Assembly: GCF_014194695.1 (NCBI RefSeq)
Contig: NZ_JACIAH010000002.1
Location: 433,626 to 497,625, forward strand
DNA length: 64,000 bases
Reading direction: 5' to 3'
Source: Rhizobium sp. BK399
Lineage (GTDB): Bacteria > Pseudomonadota > Alphaproteobacteria > Rhizobiales > Rhizobiaceae
The position numbers and the translations under genes were made by a program. The notes below the pieces were generated by a model, which made no database searches, was not told where the DNA came from, and worked only from the letters and a program-made list of their open reading frames with translations. The stretch's first letter is position 1. Each line of letters begins with the position of its first letter. Below, piece after piece: positions 1-6,922 of this stretch.

Positions 1-2
1 TT

Positions 3-1016
3 GCCAAGATCAAGCTGCGCCAGCGCGTGCTCGTCGACATGACGAACCGCACGCTGGAGACGACGATGATCGGCCAGAAGGTGTCGATGCCCGTCGCCCT
101 TGCGCCCACAGGTTTGACGGGCATGCAACATGCTGACGGCGAGATGTTGGCCGCTCGTGCAGCGGAAGACGCGGGCGTTCCGTTCACCCTGTCGACGATG
201 AGCATTTGCTCGATCGAGGATGTCGCGTCTGTCACGACCAGACCCTTCTGGTTCCAGCTCTACGTGATGCGCGACAAGGATTTCGTGCTCAACCTGATCA
301 ACCGCGCCAAGGCGGCGAAGTGTTCGGCCCTCGTGCTGACCGCCGACCTGCAGATCCTCGGCCAGCGCCACAAGGACCTGCGAAACGGCCTCTCCGCGCC
401 GCCGAAGTTTACGCCAAAGCATATCTGGCAGATGGCAACACGCCCCTTCTGGTGCCTGGACATGCTGCAGACGAAGCGCCGCACCTTCGGCAACATCGTC
501 GGCCACGCGAAGAACGTCTCCGATCTTTCCTCGCTCGCCTCCTGGACCGCCGAGCAGTTCGATCCGCAGCTCTCCTGGGCCGATGTCGCTTGGATCAAGG
601 AACAATGGGGCGGCCCGCTGATCATCAAAGGGATCTGCGACGTCGAGGACGCCAGGGCGGCAGCCGAGACCGGTGCCGACGCCATCATCGTCTCCAACCA
701 TGGTGGTCGCCAGCTCGACGGCGCCCCCTCGTCGATCAGCATGCTGGAACCGATCGTCGATGCCGTCGGCCACAAGATCGAGGTGCATCTGGACGGCGGC
801 ATCCGCTCCGGCCAGGACGTGCTGAAGGCAATCGCCCTCGGCGCCAAGGGTACCTATATAGGCCGCCCCTTCCTCTACGGCCTCGGCGCCATGGGCAAGG
901 AAGGCGTGACCCTGGCGCTTGGCATCCTCCGCAAGGAAATGGACATCACCATGGCGCTTTGCGGCAAGCGCGACATCAACGAGGTCAACTCGTCGATCCT
1001 GCTCGGTCGCCAGTAA
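3..1016 (+). CDS. lldD: FMN-dependent L-lactate dehydrogenase, 5' end outside window
   Basis: This is the C-terminal part of an alpha-hydroxy-acid oxidoreductase of the FMN family, which oxidises L-lactate to pyruvate at the membrane. The reading frame is open from the first base, so the true start lies upstream of the window; about 338 residues are visible of a family length near 380. Visible landmarks are the active-site stretch SNHGGRQLDGAPSS (catalytic His and Arg) and the FMN phosphate-binding LDGGIRSGQD. The end GKRDINEVNSSILLGRQ resembles other bacterial LldD proteins. It is convergent with the uricolytic operon, with about 117 nt between stop codons. Glycolate oxidase or another 2-hydroxy-acid dehydrogenase is the main alternative. 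Confidence 0.85.
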   Translation, partial: AKIKLRQRVLVDMTNRTLETTMIGQKVSMPVALAPTGLTGMQHADGEMLAARAAEDAGVPFTLSTMSICSIEDVASVTTRPFWFQLYVMRDKDFVLNLINRAKAAKCSALVLTADLQILGQRHKDLRNGLSAPPKFTPKHIWQMATRPFWCLDMLQTKRRTFGNIVGHAKNVSDLSSLASWTAEQFDPQLSWADVAWIKEQWGGPLIIKGICDVEDARAAAETGADAIIVSNHGGRQLDGAPSSISMLEPIVDAVGHKIEVHLDGGIRSGQDVLKAIALGAKGTYIGRPFLYGLGAMGKEGVTLALGILRKEMDITMALCGKRDINEVNSSILLGRQ

Positions 1017-1133
1017 GAACGAGCTACTACGGCAACCAGCCCGTCGCGAGCGCGCCTGCCCAATCCGGGCGGGCGTCCGCCTCCAGAGTGAGGTGGTTGC
1101 CGTCCGCGGCCGCGATCGCCGCAAACCGCATGG

Positions 1134-1490
1134 TCAGCTGCCGCGATAGGTGGAATAGCCGTAGGGCGAGATTAGCAGTGGCACGTGATAATGCGCGCTG
1201 AGGTCGGCGATACCGAAGCGGATGGGCACGAGATCCAGAAACGCCGGGTGCGGCAACGCGACGCCCATCCCGCGCAAATAGTCGCCGGCGTGGAAGTGCA
1301 ATTCGTAGGTTCCGACCTTGAAGCCATCGCCAACTAGGATCGGGCCGCCGTCGACGCGGCCGTCGGAATTGGTCCGCACGGTCTTGATGTGGTGGCGAAA
1401 ATCGCCATCCATCTGGAAGAGATCGATCCGCAATCCCTCTGCTGGCTTGCCGGACGCAGTATCGAGAACATGGGTCGTCAGTCCGGTCAT
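1134..1490 (-). CDS. uraH: 5-hydroxyisourate hydrolase
   Basis: The product hydrolyses 5-hydroxyisourate, formed from urate, to OHCU. It has the transthyretin-like fold signature: N-terminal [15 protein letters not shown] and the diagnostic C-terminal tetrapeptide YRGS. At 118 residues it has the usual family length. The start codon overlaps the stop of allA by four bases (ATGA), so it is the last recognised gene of the leftward uricolytic operon. uraD, the next step of the pathway, lies in the same operon. No urate oxidase is visible in the window, so the first step must be encoded elsewhere. Confidence 0.93.
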   Translation of the reverse strand: MTGLTTHVLDTASGKPAEGLRIDLFQMDGDFRHHIKTVRTNSDGRVDGGPILVGDGFKVGTYELHFHAGDYLRGMGVALPHPAFLDLVPIRFGIADLSAHYHVPLLISPYGYSTYRGS

Positions 1491-1987
1491 AGGCTCGGCT
1501 CGCTGATGATGTAAGGGGCTTCGAAAGCGTACTCTTCCAGATTATTGCCGGGGCCGTCGCGGTCGACAACGAGGAAATCGCTGGCAGCACCAAGCGACAT
1601 CAACGGATGGTGCCAGACGTTGCGGCGATAGTTCACGCCCTGATCGCCACGCGCGAGGAATACGCGGGGACGACCGGGCCTTCCGCCCTCGTCCTCAGAG
1701 GCGACGACGAGATAGGGCCGACCCGAGATCGGCGAAAAGCTCTGACTGCCGAACGGATGCCGCTCCATCATGCCGATTTCATACGGAAACGCCCGCGGCT
1801 GACCACGAAAGAGATTGATGATGACGTGCGCGCCCTCGCCGACTGCTTCGGCGGCCGCGAGCGCATGGAAACGTTCCGTCGTGCCGTTGTTGATATAACG
1901 CATCGTCGCCGGATCGGCTTCGATCACATCACCGAACGGCGCAAAGGCGGATTTGGTCAGGGGAAGGATGTCGAGGAATTGAGGCAT
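1487..1987 (-). CDS. allA: Ureidoglycolate lyase
   Basis: AllA splits ureidoglycolate into glyoxylate and urea late in allantoin catabolism. The 166-residue protein starts [20 protein letters not shown] and contains the cupin-like core with [23 protein letters not shown] residues ([19 protein letters not shown]) and a DFLVVDRDG strand typical of the family. An upstream in-frame extension exists, but the ATG at 1987 matches the family N-terminus and lies just 4 nt after the hepT stop. The stop overlaps the uraH start. Translational coupling with both neighbours is likely. Confidence 0.9.
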   Translation of the reverse strand: MPQFLDILPLTKSAFAPFGDVIEADPATMRYINNGTTERFHALAAAEAVGEGAHVIINLFRGQPRAFPYEIGMMERHPFGSQSFSPISGRPYLVVASEDEGGRPGRPRVFLARGDQGVNYRRNVWHHPLMSLGAASDFLVVDRDGPGNNLEEYAFEAPYIISEPSL

Positions 1988-1991
1988 GTCG

Positions 1992-2354
1992 TTATTCGCC
2001 TTCGGCGCGCCAATTGCGCACGAGGTCAAGCCTATTGAGGAGATCTGGGACGTCGTCTTTCGCCGTAGCCCAAACCTTGTCGAGGTCGATGTCGAAATAG
2101 CCGTGTGCAATACGACTGCGCATCCCGCGCATCGCACCCCAAGGAAACTCCGGGTGTTCCAGCGTAAACTCGGGATGGATCTTTATCAGTTGCGAAGCGA
2201 TCTCCGAAGCCATCAGGAGGCTCATTCCAACTGCCCGCTGAAGGATAACATTCGCTAGGAACTCTTCCTTGTTGACACCATCGATCATGAACTGGGCATC
2301 GGTCGCGGCTTGCCGCATGCGCTCCAGCAGATAGGGAATTCGCTCCACGCTCAT
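1992..2354 (-). CDS. hepT: HepT-like (DUF86) RNase toxin
   Basis: This 120-residue helical protein has the HEPN toxin motif R-x4-H-x-Y, seen here as [12 protein letters not shown] near residues 80-91. HepT proteins are toxic ribonucleases that are silenced by an MNT-type nucleotidyltransferase, which AMPylates the motif tyrosine. The partner gene lies immediately upstream with a 4-nt ATGA overlap, the classical arrangement for this type VII toxin-antitoxin family. The pair lies inside the purine-degradation operon, 4 nt before allA. All three motif residues (Arg, His, Tyr) are intact. Confidence 0.85.
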   Translation of the reverse strand: MSVERIPYLLERMRQAATDAQFMIDGVNKEEFLANVILQRAVGMSLLMASEIASQLIKIHPEFTLEHPEFPWGAMRGMRSRIAHGYFDIDLDKVWATAKDDVPDLLNRLDLVRNWRAEGE

Positions 2355-2644
2355 ATCGGCTTCGCTTCAGAAAGGACACGCATCCGCACGGCTTCGGGAA
2401 AGTCGCCGGGCGTCAACAGATGGATGGATTTGCCGAGCATCATCTGTTCCAAGGCATCCTGTAAGCCGCCTAACGTTAACAATGTACTGCCGGGTAGCGC
2501 GTCCACCAGAATATCCAGATCGCTATCAGCCCGATCTTCGCCGCGCGCAACCGAACCGAAAACACGCGGGTTCGCCGCGTTGAAGCGCTTCGTGGCTTCG
2601 CGGATTGCCTGCCTGTTCTTCTCCAGCACTTCCGAAGGTTTCAT
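2351..2644 (-). CDS. mntA: MNT-type nucleotidyltransferase antitoxin
   Basis: The 97-residue product belongs to the minimal nucleotidyltransferases of the DNA polymerase beta fold. It carries GSVARGEDRADSDLDILV, fitting GS-x10-D-x-D. MntA antitoxins transfer AMP to the HepT tyrosine. I start it at ATG 2644 (MKPSEVLEKNRQ), since the upstream 13 codons are not family-like. Odd point: where relatives have a third acidic residue in a VDLV-like strand, this protein has SIHLLTP, with His in place of Asp. Catalysis may therefore be altered, although binding alone could still neutralise the toxin. Confidence 0.83.
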   Translation of the reverse strand: MKPSEVLEKNRQAIREATKRFNAANPRVFGSVARGEDRADSDLDILVDALPGSTLLTLGGLQDALEQMMLGKSIHLLTPGDFPEAVRMRVLSEAKPI

Positions 2645-2696
2645 GACGCGACTATAAGTCACGGATGCAAAAGAGAAAAGCACCAGGAATCGTGCG

Positions 2697-3194
2697 TCAG
2701 CGTCCCGCTAGCATAGTTTCCAGCCGCAGGAACGCGATACGCTCGACTTGAGCGGTGGCCGTTTCAAACTCCTCGTCGCTCGTATTGCCGATGCGCCTTT
2801 CGAACGCCGCCAGAATATCGTCCTTGCTCAAGCCCTTCACCGCAATGATAAACGGAAAGCCGAACTTCTCGACATACGCCGTATTGAGCTCGGTGAAACG
2901 GTCGTGCTCCTGCGCATTAAGTCGGTCGAGCCCGGCGCCCGCCTGCTCCTTCTTGCTGTCCTCGGTCAATTCACCTGCGATTGCGAGGCGTCCTGCAAGA
3001 TCGGGATGGGCACGCAGCACTCCCAGCCGCTCCTCTGGGTTGGCCGCCCGGAAGATGGCAACGAGCGCCGTGTGGACACGATCAACCGTCAATTCGTCAC
3101 CGACGAAGCCATCATCATAGGCACGCTCGGCAATGAATGGCGAATGTTCAAAAACACCGCCGTAACGCGATACGAACTCGTCACGCGAAAGCAT
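2697..3194 (-). CDS. uraD: OHCU decarboxylase
   Basis: UraD decarboxylates 2-oxo-4-hydroxy-4-carboxy-5-ureidoimidazoline to S-allantoin. The 165-residue chain begins MLSRDEFVSRYGGVFEHSPFIAERA and contains LRAHPDLAG, bearing the catalytic His of the family, then ELTEDSKKEQAGAGLDRL and FGFPFIIAVKG, all hallmark stretches. The ATG at 3194 overlaps the puuE stop (ATGA), which supports this start over the 22-codon longer frame. It is followed on the same strand by the toxin-antitoxin pair after 52 nt. Confidence 0.93.
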   Translation of the reverse strand: MLSRDEFVSRYGGVFEHSPFIAERAYDDGFVGDELTVDRVHTALVAIFRAANPEERLGVLRAHPDLAGRLAIAGELTEDSKKEQAGAGLDRLNAQEHDRFTELNTAYVEKFGFPFIIAVKGLSKDDILAAFERRIGNTSDEEFETATAQVERIAFLRLETMLAGR

Positions 3195-4117
3195 CAGATC
3201 GTCTCCGGCTTGTGGTGCGTATGCCAATGTTGCGCGATCTCGAGACGCCGGGGGATCCACACCTTATCGTGCTTCAGCACATACTCCATGAAGCGCTTCA
3301 GCGCCGCAGCCCGGCCAGGACGACCAACGAGGCGGCAATGCAGGCCGACGGACATCATCTTCGGGCTGCCGGCCTTGCCTTCTTCATAGAGCGTATCGAA
3401 GGCATCCTTGAGGTAGGTGAAGAACTGATCGCCCGAGTTGAAGCCCTGGGGCGTGGCGAAACGCATGTCATTGGTCTCGAGCGTATAGGGGATGATCAGG
3501 AACGGCTTGTCATCGACACCCTTCACCCAGAACGGCAGGTCGTCGGCATAAGAGTCCGAGGAATAAAGGAAACCACCCTCCTCCATGACGAGGCGCAGCG
3601 TGTTGTCGGAGGGCTTGCCTTGATACATGCCGTAGGGCCGCTCGCCGGTCAGCTCGGTGTGCAGGCGCACGGCTTCCTGGATATGCTTGCGCTCGACGTC
3701 CTCCTGGAAATCCTTGTATTCCAGCCAGCGGTACCCGTGGCTGGCGATCTCCCAGCCAGCCTCCTTCATGGCCGCGACCGCCTCCGGGTTGCGGGCCATG
3801 GCAAGTGTTACGCCATAGACGGTTGCCTGAATCTTGAGTTCCGTGAACGTCCGCCACAGGCGCCAAAAACCGGCGCGCGAGCCATACTCATAGATCGATT
3901 CCATGTTCAAGTTGCGCTGGCTCGGCCAAGCGGCGGCGCCGACGATTTCCGACAACAAATTTTCAGAGGCCGGATCGCCATCGAGAATGCAGCTTTCGCC
4001 GCCCTCCTCGTAGTTGATGACAAACTGGACTGCCACACGCGCATCGCCCGGCCACTTCGGATCGGGCGTATTGCGTCCATAGCCGACGAGATTGCGCGGA
4101 TAAGTCTCGGATACCAT
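3194..4117 (-). CDS. puuE: Allantoinase of the polysaccharide-deacetylase fold
   Basis: PuuE hydrolyses allantoin to allantoate without the metal centre used by the classical amidohydrolase. The 307-residue protein shows the NodB-fold pattern: DARVAVQFVINYEEGGE, then EIASHGYRW with the conserved His, SDNTLRLVMEEGGFLYSSDSYADDLPF, and a terminal HDKVWIPRRLEIAQHW. The start at 4117 (MVSETYPRNLVGYGRN) is chosen because AGGAAGG stands 8 nt upstream; a longer frame has no such site. Its gene product, UraD, UraH and AllA form a nearly complete urate-to-glyoxylate route. Annotation as chitooligosaccharide deacetylase is a common mislabel. Confidence 0.9.
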   Translation of the reverse strand: MVSETYPRNLVGYGRNTPDPKWPGDARVAVQFVINYEEGGESCILDGDPASENLLSEIVGAAAWPSQRNLNMESIYEYGSRAGFWRLWRTFTELKIQATVYGVTLAMARNPEAVAAMKEAGWEIASHGYRWLEYKDFQEDVERKHIQEAVRLHTELTGERPYGMYQGKPSDNTLRLVMEEGGFLYSSDSYADDLPFWVKGVDDKPFLIIPYTLETNDMRFATPQGFNSGDQFFTYLKDAFDTLYEEGKAGSPKMMSVGLHCRLVGRPGRAAALKRFMEYVLKHDKVWIPRRLEIAQHWHTHHKPETI

Positions 4118-4216
4118 GAAATCACCTTCCTGAACGTCGGCGAAACGGTAGCATCCGGAGACGGAATGTCGAGACGGAAAGTACGCAACAGAGTTTTGCC
4201 TTTGCGGCACAAAGCC

Positions 4217-4939
4217 TTAGGCAAGCGCCAGAACACGATCCCTCCGGGCGCTGACTTTGCCCATCGGGTGCAACGAATGCACCCGAAACGGTCCGCCATT
4301 CCCCTCTTCGATCATCAAGGCAACGTTGGCGACCTTGACGGGATCGACAAGCACTGGCTCGAAAACGTTGCGAAGCGCGTGCTCGACCCGTGGGATATCG
4401 CAATGACTGACAGGGCCGGTCAGCGGCATGTGAAACCGAAATTCGTCCATCACATAGGGGCTTCCCCAGCGGTGCAGATTGGTGAACTGCGCCGCCGACA
4501 GACCGCCTGGATCCGTCCGCTCGATCTCGGCTTCACTCAGCGGCGCGCGGAAGCGGTCAAACTGCTGAACGACCGAAGAGGCAAGGTAGTGGACGTGCTC
4601 GCAGGGCAGCGAGGGAGCGAGACTGTAGAATGAACCGAGCCGCGCCACCTCCAGCCGATTGATCTGAAATGGTGTCAACGTGCCGCAGAAGCGCATAAGA
4701 TCACGCAGAAGTTGCGCCTCCGTCAAATCGGCGGCCAGGCGGAAGGGGGCCTTCAGGACGCCCTGAAAGCCGTAGCGGCGAGGCATCGCCGTGTGGAAGG
4801 CGATTTCGTGAATACTCAGGCCGCGAATCGCGGTTGGCTCAACCATCTCGCCGGAAAACACGTTCCGACCCAACCAATTTGCGGCCACATGTGAGAGCGG
4901 ATCGCTCGCAGCGGGCGTAAAGCAAATGGCGTAGCGCAT
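4217..4939 (-). CDS. DUF1045 (2H phosphoesterase-like) protein
   Basis: The 240-residue product belongs to the DUF1045 family, usually called a putative phosphonate-metabolism protein and related to 2H phosphoesterases. Two histidine motifs are visible: IAFHTAMP near residue 50 and FRFHMPLTG near residue 170, which would form the paired catalytic site. It begins MRYAICFTPAASDPL with a strong site (GGAGGA) 7 nt before ATG. It is the first gene of the leftward uricolytic operon, 99 nt ahead of puuE. A role in purine degradation is inferred from position only; phosphonate genes are absent here. Confidence 0.8.
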   Translation of the reverse strand: MRYAICFTPAASDPLSHVAANWLGRNVFSGEMVEPTAIRGLSIHEIAFHTAMPRRYGFQGVLKAPFRLAADLTEAQLLRDLMRFCGTLTPFQINRLEVARLGSFYSLAPSLPCEHVHYLASSVVQQFDRFRAPLSEAEIERTDPGGLSAAQFTNLHRWGSPYVMDEFRFHMPLTGPVSHCDIPRVEHALRNVFEPVLVDPVKVANVALMIEEGNGGPFRVHSLHPMGKVSARRDRVLALA

Positions 4940-5028
4940 AAAATCTCCTCCGTCGGCGCCGCGATTGCGCTAGCTGATAGGTGATTTGCGTGACAGATTA
5001 ACGAAAGGCAGGAAATGCTAATTCACGT

Positions 5029-6207
5029 CTAGCGTGAAGCCACATGAATGTGATGGGCAAGCAGGAAGCTTTCAGGCAGCGCAAAGGGCGGCTGCATGCC
5101 GGCCGCGAAATGGACGGCAGCCGCCGCAAGACGGTGCGCCAGGCCGAAGCTGACCTTGAAGCCGCCAGTCAGTGCGATCAGACTACCGTGGTCGGGGTGT
5201 ACGCCGATCATCGGATCGCGATCGATCGCCTTCGGCCGCAAGCCGGCCCACCGTTCAAGCACAGGCGCTCCTTGCAATGCCGGCACCAGTTGTCCAGCTG
5301 CTTCAAGCAACCCATCAAGCTGTCCATCGGTCGAGAACGGCTCGTCGAAGCGATTCTCACTCGTGCTGCCGACCGCGACGCGACCGCCCTCGTGCGCAAC
5401 GACATACAATCCATCGCGAAAAATCGTCGGCTTGGACGGATCAACATCGACTTTGAGCAACGCCGCCTGCCCTTTGACTGGCTGGCCAAGTGGCTTCGTA
5501 AGACCGTGGGAATGGCGCTCCAGCACCGGAAAGGAGTGATGGCCGGCTGCGACAATGCAATGGCCGAAAGCAATCTCACCTCTGGTAGTCATCGCAACGT
5601 TGCGGTCAAGATCGAGATCATCAAGCGCAAGCTGTTCGACGATCCGCACATGCCGTGCGTCGCGTAGCGCGGCGGTGAGTACCGCGATGAATGAGCGCGG
5701 CGCAACTCTGGCGGCCAGCGTGTCATAGACAAAGCCGCTTTCCCCAGCCGCTGCATCGACCCAAGACTCCTGGGGAGGCCTGTCGAGCACATGCCAGTGG
5801 AAATGCCGCTCCCCCGCTATCCAGCGCGCTTCCGCGTCCCGGGAATGGCCAAGCGCGATTTCGCGCAGATGCGGCTTCGGCAGCGGAATGAGGCGCCCCG
5901 AGCGCCTGTAGCCGGCGGAAAGGCCGGTCTGCAGCTCCAGCGCCGCGATCTCTGCTTCCAATGAAACCAGGGAATCGAACTGAAACTGCTTCTTGGCATT
6001 CCATTTGTCCGGCATATGCGGCATCAGCGCCCCGAGCAGGCCGCCACTGGCGCCTTGGCCAAGCCGACCAGCTTCGACGAGCATGGCATCAATGCCCAAG
6101 CGTTCCGCATGAATCGCAGCCCATAGCCCCATAATCCCGCCGCCGACGATCAGCAGCGCAGTCGATGATTGACCGGAAGACGACGCCGGACTATCGGCTT
6201 GTGGCAT
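5029..6207 (-). CDS. FAD-dependent oxidoreductase, possible MnmC2 (cmnm5U34 oxidase) half
   Basis: The 392-residue protein has the DAO fold: the dinucleotide-binding LLIVGGGIMGLWAAIHAERLG at residues 18-38, GASGGLLGALMPH after it, and a C-terminal GGFKVSFGLA segment that closes the FAD site. Its start codon overlaps that of the divergent mnmD by two bases. In gammaproteobacteria the MnmD-type methylase and a DAO-type oxidase are fused as MnmC; the oxidase removes the carboxymethyl group of cmnm5U34 in tRNA. I infer that this gene supplies the oxidase half. Alternatives are a glycine or D-amino-acid oxidase such as ThiO; no thiamine genes are near. Confidence 0.7.
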   Translation of the reverse strand: MPQADSPASSSGQSSTALLIVGGGIMGLWAAIHAERLGIDAMLVEAGRLGQGASGGLLGALMPHMPDKWNAKKQFQFDSLVSLEAEIAALELQTGLSAGYRRSGRLIPLPKPHLREIALGHSRDAEARWIAGERHFHWHVLDRPPQESWVDAAAGESGFVYDTLAARVAPRSFIAVLTAALRDARHVRIVEQLALDDLDLDRNVAMTTRGEIAFGHCIVAAGHHSFPVLERHSHGLTKPLGQPVKGQAALLKVDVDPSKPTIFRDGLYVVAHEGGRVAVGSTSENRFDEPFSTDGQLDGLLEAAGQLVPALQGAPVLERWAGLRPKAIDRDPMIGVHPDHGSLIALTGGFKVSFGLAHRLAAAAVHFAAGMQPPFALPESFLLAHHIHVASR

Positions 6208-6922
6208 GACAGATACGGATCCCGAACTAAGTGCTGGCGCCCATCAACCGCTTGAGTGGCGCGACGGCGATATGCCCTATTCACCGGCCTTTGGCGACCA
6301 CTTTTATTGCCAGACAGACGGCCGGCTGGAGTGTGGACACGTCTTCCTCGCCGGGAACGGCCTGCCGCAACGTTGGCAGGACCAAAGCCATTTCCTGATC
6401 GGCGAACTCGGTTTTGGCACGGGTCTGAACTTTGCCGAGACATGGCGGCAATGGAAACTCCACCGGCTCGCTGGGCAGCAGCTCCACTTCATGTCGTTCG
6501 AGCTCTATCCCATGCAGCGAGCAGAAATCGACCGAGCGCTTTCGCATTGGGCCGAAATCGATGCCGAACGGCTGGCCTTGGCCGCGGCTTGGCCGGAAAC
6601 ACCAAAGGCAACGGTCTCCTTGCGGCTGGATGACCAGACATCACTCAGCGTCGTCTGCGGCAACGCCCTCGAAGGAGTCGGAGCTGCCCAGGCAGGCTTC
6701 GATGCCTGGTATCTTGACGGCTTCGCCCCGTCGCGCAATGCCGACATGTGGTCTGCGGAATTGATGCGCCTCGTCTGTGAAAAGACAAAGACCAACGGAA
6801 CCTTTGCGACCTATGCCGCCGCCGGCTTTGTCCGGCGCAACCTGATCGCGGCGGGCTTCACGGTGGAACGCCGCAGCGGCTTCGCCGGAAAGCGCGAGAT
6901 GCTCTGCGGCGTCAAATCCTAG
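6206..6922 (+). CDS. mnmD: tRNA 5-methylaminomethyl-2-thiouridine methyltransferase
   Basis: This is the stand-alone methyltransferase domain (238 residues) corresponding to the N-terminal half of MnmC. It methylates nm5(s2)U34 of tRNA using S-adenosylmethionine. Evidence: QPLEWRDGDMPYSPAFGDHFY at the N-terminus, the SAM-binding IGELGFGTGLNF near residue 72, and the DAWYLDGFAPSRNADMW stretch near residue 172 with the family's DxFxP signature, followed by a C-terminal TYAAAGFVRRNL segment. It diverges from the FAD oxidoreductase with start codons sharing bases 6206-6207. Its 3' end overlaps the convergent kinase gene by 11 nt. Confidence 0.9.
   Translation: MTDTDPELSAGAHQPLEWRDGDMPYSPAFGDHFYCQTDGRLECGHVFLAGNGLPQRWQDQSHFLIGELGFGTGLNFAETWRQWKLHRLAGQQLHFMSFELYPMQRAEIDRALSHWAEIDAERLALAAAWPETPKATVSLRLDDQTSLSVVCGNALEGVGAAQAGFDAWYLDGFAPSRNADMWSAELMRLVCEKTKTNGTFATYAAAGFVRRNLIAAGFTVERRSGFAGKREMLCGVKS

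Noticed and set aside
3137..4633. 498-codon rightward frame opposite uraD, puuE and DUF1045
   Set aside because: Low-complexity mirror of three recognised leftward genes, without ribosome site or motifs.
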